From positions 62,001 through 126,000 of the forward strand of contig NZ_JAUOQE010000006.1 in NCBI RefSeq assembly GCF_030547545.1: 64,000 nucleotides of DNA. Reading direction: 5' to 3'. The notes beneath the pieces were generated by a model, which did not search any database, was not told where the DNA came from, and saw only the letters and a program-made list of their open reading frames with translations. The stretch comes from Amphritea sp. 1_MG-2023 (lineage in GTDB: Bacteria; Pseudomonadota; Gammaproteobacteria; Pseudomonadales; Balneatricaceae). How positions within the stretch are numbered: position 1 is the first letter of the stretch; every line of letters starts with the position of its first letter. Below, piece after piece: positions 37,840 through 47,003 of the stretch. A program made the position numbers and the translations under genes.

Positions 37840-39576
37840 CTACGATAAGTCAGCGACTTCTTTTTCAATCATTCGCTTAACGATCTGCTCGTCAGCAATT
37901 AAATGCTCACTATCTTCCCTTAACGATTTAACCAACCCCCACATCATCGCTATTAATATAAACGTAAAGGGTAGTGCTCCGGCAATGGAAGCCGCTTGTA
38001 ATGCTTTTAACGCTTGATCACCACCCATCAATAAAACAATCAAGGTAACAAAACCCAACACACAGCCCCAAATAACCCGCTGCTGCACCGGAGGTCGACG
38101 ACCAAAGGACAATAAACGCCCCAAAACTAAAGTGCCTGAATCGGCCGACGTGACAAAAAAGATAATCACCACAACTAAAGCACACGCTTTAGCAATCAGC
38201 GCCGAGACACCTGGTGTCAGCACATCAAAAGCAGCATAAATAGTGCCGGCATAATCCCAATTTTGCACGGCGGCATTATAAATCGTCATATCGGCACCAT
38301 AAACAGACTCGTAAATGCCAGCAGAACCAATAATACCGAACCAAAGAAGGGATACGACCGATGGAATAATAATCACCCCTAAGATGAATTCACGAACCGT
38401 TCGTCCACGAGAAATACGGGCAATAAACAAACCAACGAAGGCAGACCATGCAATCCACCAGCCCCAATAAAAAATACTCCAACCACCCTGCCAAACACGC
38501 TCTTCAGGACTACGTGCAGTCCATAACGTCATGGGAATCACATTAGAAATATAATCGCCTAGCACGGTTAAGGTACTGGCAATCAGGTAGTTTGTGCCAT
38601 TACTCGCAAACAGAAAATAAGCCAAGATCGCAATACAGATATAGGTATTGGCGGTCGATAAAATCTTAATACCTTTGGCAACGCCACTGGTAGCCGATAT
38701 TGTCGCCATCACCGTCACAAACATAATCGAACAGATCGTCACGGTTTGACTGGTTTGTTCAATAAATCCAATCGATACCAACCCTGCACCTATTTGCTGG
38801 ACGCCCAAGCCCAACGTCGTCGAAATACCAAAGATAGTACCAAGCACAGCAAGGATATCCGCAGCATGACCAATTGGGCCATAAATACGTTTACCAATCA
38901 GAGGGTATAATGCAGACCGAATGGCTAAGGGCAGCCCTTTACGAAACGCAAAATATGCAAGCGAAAGGCCCACGATACCGTACATGGCCCAAGCCACCGT
39001 TCCCCAATGAAAAATCGTTAACGTCAAACCGCCGGCAGCGGCATCCGCCACCAGACCATTGGGGACAGGAAAGCCCGCATCGCCGGGTAACAACCCCGCG
39101 TTTAAGGCCGCCTGTTTCGCGACGAAGAACTCATTAACGGCGGTTTTCGCTTCAGAACTCATAAAAGGGTTGCCACCACTCCAACCACTTGCAAAGTGAA
39201 TCATCGGTTCAGACATGGAGAAAAACAGCATACCGGCACCGGTGCCACAGCCAAACAGCATCGAAAACCAAGCAAAGTTCGAGAATTCAGGACGCTCATG
39301 ATCCCGTCCGAGTCGAATCGCAGCCGCCTTAGAGAACAGTAAAAACCCACAAATCATAAACGCTAACATCATCACCGCGATGTAATACCAGCCTAGGGTT
39401 TGTTCAATCCAGCTATTGATACCGAGAAACTGCTCACTCGCTGTTTTTCCTAATAGAATTGAATACAGTACAAATACAATAACAAGCCCAATAGAGGTAA
39501 TTCCTAGCGTTGAATTAAGTCCTTTCAAAACCCCACGTTTTTCAATTAATGATTCTAGTTCATCGTTATTCAGCAT
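37840..39576 (-). CDS. BCCT-family betaine/carnitine/choline transporter
   Basis: The 578-residue inner membrane protein has twelve predicted helices and the BCCT tryptophan-rich signature FYWGWWIAWSAFVG followed by ARISRGRTVREFILG. It also has GTVAWAMYGIVGLSLAYFAFR and the ligand-box helix with WFSMLFGCGTGAGMLFFS. Family members import glycine betaine, carnitine, choline or ectoine by sodium or proton symport. The start at ATG 39576 has GAGGAAG five bases upstream; a GTG 18 bases earlier lacks such a site. Between a betaine aldehyde dehydrogenase and a gamma-butyrobetaine dioxygenase it probably takes up quaternary amines for catabolism or osmoprotection. Confidence 0.92.
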   Translation of the reverse strand: MLNNDELESLIEKRGVLKGLNSTLGITSIGLVIVFVLYSILLGKTASEQFLGINSWIEQTLGWYYIAVMMLAFMICGFLLFSKAAAIRLGRDHERPEFSNFAWFSMLFGCGTGAGMLFFSMSEPMIHFASGWSGGNPFMSSEAKTAVNEFFVAKQAALNAGLLPGDAGFPVPNGLVADAAAGGLTLTIFHWGTVAWAMYGIVGLSLAYFAFRKGLPLAIRSALYPLIGKRIYGPIGHAADILAVLGTIFGISTTLGLGVQQIGAGLVSIGFIEQTSQTVTICSIMFVTVMATISATSGVAKGIKILSTANTYICIAILAYFLFASNGTNYLIASTLTVLGDYISNVIPMTLWTARSPEERVWQGGWSIFYWGWWIAWSAFVGLFIARISRGRTVREFILGVIIIPSVVSLLWFGIIGSAGIYESVYGADMTIYNAAVQNWDYAGTIYAAFDVLTPGVSALIAKACALVVVIIFFVTSADSGTLVLGRLLSFGRRPPVQQRVIWGCVLGFVTLIVLLMGGDQALKALQAASIAGALPFTFILIAMMWGLVKSLREDSEHLIADEQIVKRMIEKEVADLS

Positions 39577-39768
39577 AGATACTTCCTCTAGCACATAATT
39601 ATTCTATTGTTATATATGAAGCCATTTTTATTAATCACTTTTATTATTTTATTGATATGTCGTCTGCCGTTGAAAGTCTGTTAATCCGATAAGAATATAG
39701 CTCCTGTTTTTTTTAATAAGAGTCACTGACAACTGAGCATGAGTGACTCGTTGATAGTATTTTGAGCA

Positions 39769-40923
39769 TTAAGCGTATTTTTTGGCTAGTACGCGTAAGC
39801 GGCTTTTGAATTCTGAACGGTCGACATAGCAGCCATGCAGATGACGTCGACCACTGCTATCTTCAAATTTATTTCTTCCATGTAGCACTCGACGATTATC
39901 AAAAACGACCATTTGCCCAGCAGATAATTTTAATTCGATTTTAAAGCGCTCATCACGCAGCCGTTTCATTAAGCTCCTATACGCTAAGTAATATTCGTAC
40001 ATAACATCAGCAGGCAGATCAAAAATACTGGCCAAATGCGCATTAAACTTAATTTCAATAATATTGCCAAATTGATCAACGTTGATCACACTGTGATGCT
40101 CACGAATATCATGGCTTTCATCATGAAAGCGAAACGGTATCACTTGTTCCGACAATAGTTTGAAATAATTTGGGCACTCATCACGTAGTTCTTCTGCCAC
40201 TTTTAAGCCATCGACAAAGACAGACTCTCCTCCCTCACAATCATTCGCTAGGCAGTGCAAAAACTGATAACCAGGCGGCGTTTCTTGATTCGTCAAATCC
40301 GTGTGCAAAGGCAAGGCAATCGAGGTGTAGGCGAGATTAATCGGTGATTCAACCGATACTACATTAAATGTCGTACCAAAATTGGTTTGTCATAAATAAT
40401 CAATACGTGAAGCCAACAACACGGTCGAGTCAGTTGAGTCTGGCATGCCATCGATGAGCGTTAAGCCCGATTTATCTAACTCAACCATCCATTGATATAA
40501 AGCGTTGTCATCATCCATCACCGCTTCATATTGCGCATGATAAATTGTGTTCACAAACGCTGAATCCCAACTCTCATAAGCACTGGCATGGCGCTCATTG
40601 ACCAGATCTGAGTAACTATGTTCCGCCAACCAAGATTGTGTGAAGCAGCTCCGATGGCCACCTTCAGACCATTCAATATGTAGAAAATCATCACTGACCT
40701 CTACAGATAAGGGGTGAATATCTTCACTCACACTGAGCAGATCGAATTCTCGTTCCTGGGTATCAATATGAAAGGCTGTAGGGCAATTGTCTCTTAGCCA
40801 AATATGATGAAACTCAGATACTGTTTCATCACTCCATTCGACCAGCAGGCTTAGTACATTTTGCTGAATAGAGGCAATTCGTTTGCCCGTTGTATTCAAG
40901 TTTGGGGTCACCGATAACGTCAT
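39769..40923 (-). pseudogene. Gamma-butyrobetaine dioxygenase with an in-frame TGA stop
   Basis: The frame is continuous for 384 codons plus the final stop, except for a TGA at codon 178 (40390-40392). The N-terminal part has a DUF971-type domain (EWSDETVSEFHHIWLRDNCP). The C-terminal part is the Fe(II)/2-oxoglutarate dioxygenase fold with iron ligands His207-x-Asp209 (LPLHTDLTN) and His348 (RVLHGRNKF). The 25 codons between the TGA and the next candidate start are conserved in family style (QTNFGTTFNVVSVESP). Family members usually have Arg at the interrupted position, and TGA differs from CGA by one transition. Intact enzymes hydroxylate gamma-butyrobetaine to carnitine. The dioxygenase half alone might still be translated, but it lacks the N-terminal domain. 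A sequencing error or recoding cannot be excluded. Confidence 0.8.
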
Positions 40924-40978
40924 GGACTGTCCTTTAAGATAAAAAATAATTCACACTATGTTGATGCACACATGCTAG

Positions 40979-41009
40979 ATATGTTGTATTTTTTATGGAA
41001 ACAACATAT
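40979..41009. promoter_or_regulatory. Palindrome in the divergent dioxygenase / LysR promoter region
   Basis: ATATGTTGT (40979-40987) and ACAACATAT (41001-41009) are perfect 9-bp inverted arms around 13 bp. They lie between the start of the dioxygenase locus (40923) and the LysR gene (41046). This is where a LysR-type regulator would bind, and the size is compatible with a LysR site having a T-N11-A core. Confidence 0.65.
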
Positions 41010-41045
41010 TAATACCATCTTGATAAGCACAGCTAATACAAAGCC

Positions 41046-41939
41046 ATGAAACAAAATCTTCCGCCCATGAACTGGGTCAAAACGTTTGAAGCCGCTGCGC
41101 GTCTGCTTAATTTTAGTGCGGCGGCGCGCGAGTTAAACATGACTCAGTCGGCAGTCAGCCAGCAAATCAAGCTTTTAGAGCACCACTTAGGCGATGAGCT
41201 TTTTATACGTCGGCATCGAAAGATAACACTAACCAACAGCGGACTTGCTTATTACCCGGTTGTACAAAGTACTTTAAACAATTTACAACAGAAAACAGCC
41301 GACATATTTTCGCCCGTTGGCGAAGGCCGTCTAGTTTTGAAAGTCAATTACGCATTCTCATCGCTTTGGTTATCACATAATCTATATAAGTTTTGCGCCC
41401 GCTATCCCGGTATCCGCTTGCAACTACTGCATTTAAATTGGGATCGAGATTTTTCTGAAGGCAGTCATGACTTATCGATTATGAATGGTAATGGAAAGTG
41501 GTTTGGGTTAAATTTAGAGCCCTTATTTAAAGCAGAAGTCACGGTGTTCTGCTCGCCTAAACTGGTTAAGCTCATATCATCGCCATCAGACCTTACATCC
41601 CTACCCTTAATAGAAGTCACCGGAGTCAATCATTCGTGGCAACAGTGGTTTAAAGAGGCAAGCATCGAAGTCGATGAGCAAAATATTGTTTATCATCGTG
41701 TGGATACATTATTATCGGCAGCATTGATGGTCGAGTCTGGGCTCGGTGTTATGCTTGCTCACCCTGATATATTTGTGAAATCCTTGCAGGAGCACAAAAT
41801 TGAAGCCCCCTTTGATATCAACTTGGTCACTGAAGATAATTACTATCTAGCCTTTCCTGAAGGGAAACCTTTATCGAAATCGGCGATCGTTTTCCGCGAT
41901 TGGTTACGGCAAGAGATGGCACTAGCATTAAACAGCTAA
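41046..41939 (+). CDS. LysR-family transcriptional regulator, GcvA-like
   Basis: The 297-residue protein has the LysR helix-turn-helix at about 8-66 (NWVKTFEAAARLLNFSAAAR, MTQSAVSQQIKLLEHHLGD). An effector domain follows from about 92. It resembles the LysR at 11841 closely in its first 70 residues. It is divergent from the dioxygenase-BCCT-betB group with a palindrome in between, so it is the likely regulator of quaternary-amine uptake and conversion. Candidate inducers are gamma-butyrobetaine, carnitine or betaine; none is proven. Confidence 0.87.
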   Translation: MKQNLPPMNWVKTFEAAARLLNFSAAARELNMTQSAVSQQIKLLEHHLGDELFIRRHRKITLTNSGLAYYPVVQSTLNNLQQKTADIFSPVGEGRLVLKVNYAFSSLWLSHNLYKFCARYPGIRLQLLHLNWDRDFSEGSHDLSIMNGNGKWFGLNLEPLFKAEVTVFCSPKLVKLISSPSDLTSLPLIEVTGVNHSWQQWFKEASIEVDEQNIVYHRVDTLLSAALMVESGLGVMLAHPDIFVKSLQEHKIEAPFDINLVTEDNYYLAFPEGKPLSKSAIVFRDWLRQEMALALNS

Positions 41940-42184
41940 TGGGAAAACCAATAGCGTTACACCCTATCTTGCGGTTTTACATAAACCATTTTTTCATTTA
42001 ATGGTAAGCTCCAAACCAACAGAATAACCTATCTCAAGGCTAGTCTTTTAAAAACTATGCATCAATATCCACAACAAAACACGACGATATACAATTTATC
42101 TTTCACCTCAGATTCTTCACTTCTGATTCACCATCATTTAAATCCCAACACTCCTGCTTGCAGCATAAGCAGCCTAGCATTATA

Positions 42185-42199
42185 GTTGTTACTAACAAC
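42185..42199. promoter_or_regulatory. MarR operator-like palindrome upstream of marR
   Basis: GTTGTTA-C-TAACAAC is a perfect 15-bp palindrome 24 bases before the marR start. MarR proteins bind palindromes of this size. A 13/15 copy recurs upstream of the flavoprotein gene. Confidence 0.75.
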
Positions 42200-42222
42200 A
42201 TAGTGACCAAAGGCCTAACATC

Positions 42223-42666
42223 ATGCCACGCTTAGCGCGCGCCGAAGAGTTATATGAAGCCGTCAACCAGCTCATCCGTGTTCACCAGTTCCGTGATCGA
42301 GATTATATCTGCTGCCACGATGTATCCGTCGCACAGTGTTATGCACTTGAAACCTTAGTAAAACGCGGCCCTCTGAGGCTGCAAGCGTTAGCCGATGAGA
42401 TGTATCTGGACAAAAGTACCACCAGTCGCGTAGTGGACTCCTTGCTACGCAAACAATATGTACTCAAGTTACACGACCCTGATGACCAACGAGCCATTCA
42501 ATTGTCACTGACACCTTCGGGAGAAGCCTTATACCAAACGATTCATCAAGACCTCATCAGCGAAGAAGCCTCGATGATCAAAGATGTTCCCCCAGAAGTC
42601 GTGGATGGCGCGCTCACACTGATTCGCCAACTCACCATCGCCGCACGTAACCGGCTAGGTTCCTAG
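42223..42666 (+). CDS. MarR-family transcriptional regulator
   Basis: The 147-residue protein has the MarR winged helix with recognition region ADEMYLDKSTTSRVVDSLLR and wing LHDPDDQRAIQLSLT (about residues 55-105). A notable CysCys pair at 30-31 and Cys39 (YICCHDVSVAQCYALE) lie in the dimerisation region, a place where some MarR members use thiols to sense oxidants or metals. It is followed by a flavoprotein and an MFS exporter on the same strand. It probably represses both from matching operators at 42185 and 42689. The ligand is unknown. Confidence 0.88.
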   Translation: MPRLARAEELYEAVNQLIRVHQFRDRDYICCHDVSVAQCYALETLVKRGPLRLQALADEMYLDKSTTSRVVDSLLRKQYVLKLHDPDDQRAIQLSLTPSGEALYQTIHQDLISEEASMIKDVPPEVVDGALTLIRQLTIAARNRLGS

Positions 42667-42688
42667 CCCACTTTTTTTCAACCTGTTA

Positions 42689-42703
42689 GTTGCTAGTAAC
42701 AAC
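42689..42703. promoter_or_regulatory. Second MarR operator-like site, before the flavoprotein gene
   Basis: GTTGCTAGTAACAAC is identical to the upstream operator at 13 of 15 positions and lies 22 bases before the flavoprotein start. Flanking TAGTTG/CAACTA arms extend the symmetry. It suggests a second promoter in the marR-flavoprotein gap, regulated by the same protein. Confidence 0.72.
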
Positions 42704-42725
42704 TAGTTATTATGGAGAAAGCTTG

Positions 42726-43967
42726 ATGCATGCAGAATTGACTAACCTACCTGTCGCAGTGATCGGGGCGGGTCCTATAGGACTTAGTGCCGTCGCTCAT
42801 CTACTTAAACGCGGATATACCCCAATACTCTTTGAAACCGGTGATCAAGTCGGCGCTAATCTAGCACGCTGGGGGCATGTACGTATGTTTTCACCTTGGA
42901 TCTACAATATCGATGACACGTCCGCCGCGTTACTCAAACAACAGGGATGGCGCGAACCCGCTGCCAATGAATTTCCCACCGGTAAGGAACTCTTAGAGCA
43001 ATACGTCACGCCGCTGGCATCCCATCCAGCCATTGTCCCCCACCTACAGCTAAATACCAAAGTTGAATCGGTTAGCCGGTTCAACCACGATCTACTGCGC
43101 ACCAAAGACCGAGCCGAAGCTCCCTTCGTTCTCCGTGTGTCAGGCCCTGAAGGCGAACGCGATGTCATCGCGCAGGCCGTTATCGATGCATCCGGCACCT
43201 ATCAAACCCCGAACTGGCTGGGTACACACGGCATTCCAGCACTGGGCGAACGTACCGCTGCTGATGCTATCACCTACGGTGTACCTAATATTCTGGGTGC
43301 CGCCCGAGAAGAATACGCTAACAAGGCCGTGTTGGTGGTCGGTGGTGGTCATTCCGCCTTCAATGCGCTACAAGATTTAGTTCTTCTGGCTGATGAATAT
43401 AAAGAGATGCGTGTTCTATGGGGAATACGGAGCCCATCCACCCATGTCGTGCGTTCACCGGTCAATGATGAGCTTCAAGAACGAAGACGTCTGGAAGTAC
43501 GTATTCAAGAACTGTTAGAACAGGGCCGTATCGAGGTATTTACCGAACTTGAAATCGATGCGATCCAGCGTGAAGATAACCAACTGATTGTACACAGTGG
43601 TTCACGCACGCTGCCGCCGGTCGAACGTATCATCGCGGCTACCGGTTTTAGACCAAACCTTGACCTGCTGACCGAGTTGCGCACTTCGTTAGACCCTGCA
43701 ACCCAAAGCCCAATACGACTCGCACCACTTATCGATCCTAACTTACATAGCTGCGGCTCGGTACCTGAACACGGTTTGGCTGAGCTTTCCCATCCCGAAC
43801 CAGGTCTATTTATCTTAGGCATTAAGAGTTATGGCCGCGCACCGACCTTTCTACTGAGGACCGGTTATAAACAAGTCGCTTCGGTGGTCTCTGCGCTGGG
43901 CACCAGCGATATGTCGGTTACTACACAGACAGACACCGCCGTTGTCGCATCACCTTGTCAGGGATGA
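42726..43967 (+). CDS. FAD/NAD(P)-binding flavoprotein, monooxygenase-like
   Basis: The 413-residue protein has an N-terminal FAD motif (VAVIGAGPIGLSAVAHLL) and an acidic strand end in LFETG. A second nucleotide motif, VLVVGGGHSAFNALQDLVLL (about 205), is the NADPH site typical of group B flavin monooxygenases and thioredoxin reductase-like enzymes. The family arginine-dependent FATGYR segment reads AATGFRPN. ATG 42726 has GGAG eight bases upstream. It overlaps the MFS gene as ATGA and is likely controlled by the preceding MarR. It resembles flavoproteins found with arsenic and thiol stress genes, but no substrate is certain. Confidence 0.75.
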   Translation: MHAELTNLPVAVIGAGPIGLSAVAHLLKRGYTPILFETGDQVGANLARWGHVRMFSPWIYNIDDTSAALLKQQGWREPAANEFPTGKELLEQYVTPLASHPAIVPHLQLNTKVESVSRFNHDLLRTKDRAEAPFVLRVSGPEGERDVIAQAVIDASGTYQTPNWLGTHGIPALGERTAADAITYGVPNILGAAREEYANKAVLVVGGGHSAFNALQDLVLLADEYKEMRVLWGIRSPSTHVVRSPVNDELQERRRLEVRIQELLEQGRIEVFTELEIDAIQREDNQLIVHSGSRTLPPVERIIAATGFRPNLDLLTELRTSLDPATQSPIRLAPLIDPNLHSCGSVPEHGLAELSHPEPGLFILGIKSYGRAPTFLLRTGYKQVASVVSALGTSDMSVTTQTDTAVVASPCQG

Positions 43968-45154
43968 ATGTACTAGCAGCCAAGCGCGGCTTTATTTCCG
44001 CACTTGGCCTCAGTCAACTCGTCTCTTGGGGGGCACTCTATTACAGCTTTCCCCTCATTGCTGAAGCCATGGCCGCTGAGTTAGGATGGAGCCGTGCCGA
44101 TATTTATGGTGCGGCAACACTCGGCTTAGTGGCCTCGGCACTGGCTGCCTATCCGATTGGCGCCATGATTGATCGCGGTCATGGCCGCAAGCTGATGGTC
44201 GGGGCAACTATCGCGGCCTCTACAGCCTTGGCAGTTTGGTCTTGCATAGACACTATCTTGTCATTGTATGCCGTTGTTATCACATTGGGCGTACTGCAAG
44301 CAGCGTTATCCTACGAACCCGCCTTTGCGGTCACCGTGCGTCAATTAGGCACGCAACAAGCACGCGCCGCGATCACCGCCATTACCCTCTGGGCGGGATT
44401 TGCCAGCACCGTATTCGTGCCTCTCTTGCAGTTCATGCTCGATCATTGGGGTTGGCGAAATGCGCTACTGGGCTTAGCTATAATTAACATCACCATCGCC
44501 GCACCACTCTATCAATGGGCCATCTGGCCTGCGGATATTAACCGCTATCCGGTACAGCAAACAGCAAGCCCTGAAGAGAGCGCTATTCGACCGATACTAC
44601 GCAGCCCTCGATTCTATCTACTGACCGCCTCTTTCTGTGCCTATATGGCGCTCTTTTCTGGCTTCACCTATCATATCTACCCGCTGCTGATCGCCCTCTC
44701 CTCCGATACTCAATCGGTGATCTTTGCGATTGCCCTTATCGGCCCTGCACAGGTCGGTGCACGTCTGCTGTTGCTATTATTCGAGGAGATCAGCATCAAG
44801 CGCCTGGGTTTATTGGCCGGTATCGCATTCCCACTGGCTATCCTGCTGCTAAAAGCGCCACCCTCTAGCTTCACCTTGGCAGGTTTATGCCTTCTTTATG
44901 GCGCTGCCAACGGTATCTTTACCATCGTGCGGGGCATGGCCGTACCCGAGCTTCTCAGCCGTCAAAACTACGGCAGCATCAATGGCATTATGCTAGTGCC
45001 GATGTCACTCGCTCGTGCAATCGCCCCTTGGGCTATTGCTGCATACTGGACCCATTCAGGCACGCCCCATAGCGCCATACAGCTACTACTTATTTTGGCG
45101 CTATTAGTGCCCTTACTGTTTGGCGCAGCAACCTGGGTCAAGCGCACCCGTTAG
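43964..45154 (+). CDS. MFS transporter
   Basis: The 396-residue integral membrane protein has twelve hydrophobic segments and the MFS loop motif IGAMIDRGHGRKLMV between helices 2 and 3. The ATGA overlap with the flavoprotein gene shows translational coupling and sets the start at 43964; a TTG nine bases upstream is less likely. It belongs to the broad MFS-1 group and could export the product of the flavoprotein or a toxic compound sensed by the MarR regulator. It ends 45 bases before a converging hipA-like gene. Confidence 0.85.
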   Translation: MNVLAAKRGFISALGLSQLVSWGALYYSFPLIAEAMAAELGWSRADIYGAATLGLVASALAAYPIGAMIDRGHGRKLMVGATIAASTALAVWSCIDTILSLYAVVITLGVLQAALSYEPAFAVTVRQLGTQQARAAITAITLWAGFASTVFVPLLQFMLDHWGWRNALLGLAIINITIAAPLYQWAIWPADINRYPVQQTASPEESAIRPILRSPRFYLLTASFCAYMALFSGFTYHIYPLLIALSSDTQSVIFAIALIGPAQVGARLLLLLFEEISIKRLGLLAGIAFPLAILLLKAPPSSFTLAGLCLLYGAANGIFTIVRGMAVPELLSRQNYGSINGIMLVPMSLARAIAPWAIAAYWTHSGTPHSAIQLLLILALLVPLLFGAATWVKRTR

Positions 45155-45199
45155 CGATACCTTTATCAAGGCACGTTAACCCGCAACTGCAGATATAGC

Positions 45200-46513
45200 C
45201 TATATCAATGAAAGACGATGATTAGACTCAATCTCATCTATAAACGACGGTTCGACTCCAACACCCGTTGCAATGCTTCGCCAGCTTAAGACGGCTTTTT
45301 GGACCTTTTTCATCACGTCCTCCGCGTCCTCTTTCAAGGATGCCGGCACGACTCCCAGTAAATCCTGTTTAACAAAATTGTCGCGTTTTCCATTAATAGA
45401 CATCTGATGACTATCCACCCAAGGAGAACCAGGCTTATAACTGTATGCTAAATCAAACGCAGGAGCCAAAGTCCACTTTTTTTGGTCGTTAAGAATGAAA
45501 CCCCAATTTTTTGTATGATCATCATGGTTCCGAGCGATGACGTTAAAAACCATACGCCTAAAGGTTTCAAGTGCCGCGTTTCTATCTAACTTGAGAGTAC
45601 GTAACAGGGTAAAAAGCTCTTCATAACTATAAGCTCCCGGCTTTTTAAAATCAGCATGATCCATTGCACACAAAGATTGATAATGCACCTTCTCATTCCC
45701 AATACGGTCAAATCGCTTTGTCATAAAGTGGGCGCGTCCATTCTCTCGAAAGAGTTCACAATAAGAAATATCAATACCTGCCTCTTTGGCCATTAGGTAA
45801 TAAGCATACTCCATCAAACCAAACCCTTTCGAATCCCCGAAAACCTCACTGCTTGATGATCGCTCTACCACACCATCAAACTTAATTAAGAAATGCTCAA
45901 ACCCTTCGGGACAGTTCACTTGACCAGAACGAAGCTGACTACGGTCTGCATTGACCGCTATCACGGCCTTAGCACGAGCACCGCCCGCCGATGTACCAAC
46001 CTGCACAATGCCAGACAACGCCTGCTCCGAATCGTCAGCATTTATCGTTTCATTAAGCTTATTGCGCTGATCGAGAACCAATTGCGCCATTGCCACCAGA
46101 GAATCCATCTCGATCAGTTCGCTATTATTCTTAACACCTTCAACGAGAGCCGGGGTGTACTCAAGTGCCCCCATCCCTCTAGTGCCGGTATAAAGCAATC
46201 GTTCCAATGCGCTGAAAGATTGCGGGTCGCGCCCTTGCCTTGCAAGCCAAGCATTGATAACTGAGTTACCAAAATCATCAGGCAAGGTATCCGCAAATGC
46301 GGCAGGCAAACCTTTATATGTTGGATAGCTCAAATTTGGAAAACTAAATACGCCAGGCTGTAGCGGTAACTTATGCGAAATAGCAAATCCGCTTTTCAAC
46401 CAACCGTCGAAATATTCGAAGCTTACGACACCTGTGTCTGGACTCTTGGCTAAAGCGCCGACGTCTTTTCCAAAGATACTCACTTTTGCCGTATCGTATT
46501 TCTGGACTACCAA
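45200..46513 (-). CDS. HipA-family serine/threonine kinase toxin
   Basis: The 437-residue protein has the HipA N1 subdomain (about 5-105; YDTAKVSIFGKDVGALAKSP and LPDDFGN) and kinase core. It has the P-loop-like GTSAGGARAKAVIA, the catalytic loop FNVIARNHDDHTKN and the metal-binding APAFDLAYS. HipA kinases phosphorylate glutamyl-tRNA synthetase or related targets and cause dormancy. A TTG start at 46513 with GAGGAGG seven bases upstream overlaps the antitoxin gene by 7 bp, so translation is coupled. All kinase motifs are intact. It does not belong to the shorter split HipT type. Confidence 0.9.
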   Translation of the reverse strand: MVVQKYDTAKVSIFGKDVGALAKSPDTGVVSFEYFDGWLKSGFAISHKLPLQPGVFSFPNLSYPTYKGLPAAFADTLPDDFGNSVINAWLARQGRDPQSFSALERLLYTGTRGMGALEYTPALVEGVKNNSELIEMDSLVAMAQLVLDQRNKLNETINADDSEQALSGIVQVGTSAGGARAKAVIAVNADRSQLRSGQVNCPEGFEHFLIKFDGVVERSSSSEVFGDSKGFGLMEYAYYLMAKEAGIDISYCELFRENGRAHFMTKRFDRIGNEKVHYQSLCAMDHADFKKPGAYSYEELFTLLRTLKLDRNAALETFRRMVFNVIARNHDDHTKNWGFILNDQKKWTLAPAFDLAYSYKPGSPWVDSHQMSINGKRDNFVKQDLLGVVPASLKEDAEDVMKKVQKAVLSWRSIATGVGVEPSFIDEIESNHRLSLI

Positions 46514-46857
46514 TCTAAGCCCTCCTCAGCCTGAGGTTTTGATTTTTCAGCCACCGTTTTTACTCGCTGTCGCAGTTTACCCCGCATCTTTAATAGCTGT
46601 ACTGGACTAATACCCGGATCAGGCAAGAAAGACTCAACGCCTTCCAACGCATCCAATACTCTAAGAACCTTAATCACATTCATCAAGGTCGCTTTGCCCT
46701 CAATCATATTTTGATACGTAGAACGGCTAATACCCGCTTGCTTTGCTAACTCAGACTGCGTCAAAGGCGAGTGGCTATCCAACCTTCGTCTTTCAATACG
46801 TCGGCCAAGCTCAAGCGCAAGCGCCTCATCGGACATAGCATATATATTCGCCTTCAT
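46507..46857 (-). CDS. HipB-like antitoxin, XRE-family DNA-binding protein
   Basis: The 116-residue protein has an Xre helix-turn-helix (about 22-80; LTQSELAKQAGISRSTYQNM) and a Lys-rich tail of about 25 residues that may contact the partner. It is transcribed first and overlaps the HipA-type gene. Its upstream region carries three GACCTA-containing sites, two of them part of 23-bp direct repeats. That fits autoregulation by HipB and the HipA-HipB complex. Confidence 0.88.
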   Translation of the reverse strand: MKANIYAMSDEALALELGRRIERRRLDSHSPLTQSELAKQAGISRSTYQNMIEGKATLMNVIKVLRVLDALEGVESFLPDPGISPVQLLKMRGKLRQRVKTVAEKSKPQAEEGLDW

Positions 46858-46863
46858 CTTAAC

Positions 46864-46920
46864 GACCTATTTTCCAGACTTTACAACCAATTTACTCACA
46901 TAACGACCTAATTATAGGTC
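46864..46920. promoter_or_regulatory. Operator sites O1 and O2 of the hipBA-like operon
   Basis: GACCTA at 46864-46869 begins a 23-bp repeat. At 46905-46920, GACCTA-ATTA-TAGGTC is a perfect inverted repeat. HipB-type proteins bind such paired palindromic sites close to their start codons. Confidence 0.7.
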
Positions 46921-47003
46921 ATTATTTAAAAATCACATACGAGACGCTTCCATTAATTATAATGCCTTAAATTTAAGTCATTAAACTGAAAATAGCCAAT
47001 TAT

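Noticed and set aside
39769-40923. Selenocysteine or programmed recoding at the TGA
   Set aside because: The family position is Arg, not Cys, and no clear selenocysteine-insertion structure was seen after the TGA; a CGA to TGA change is simpler.
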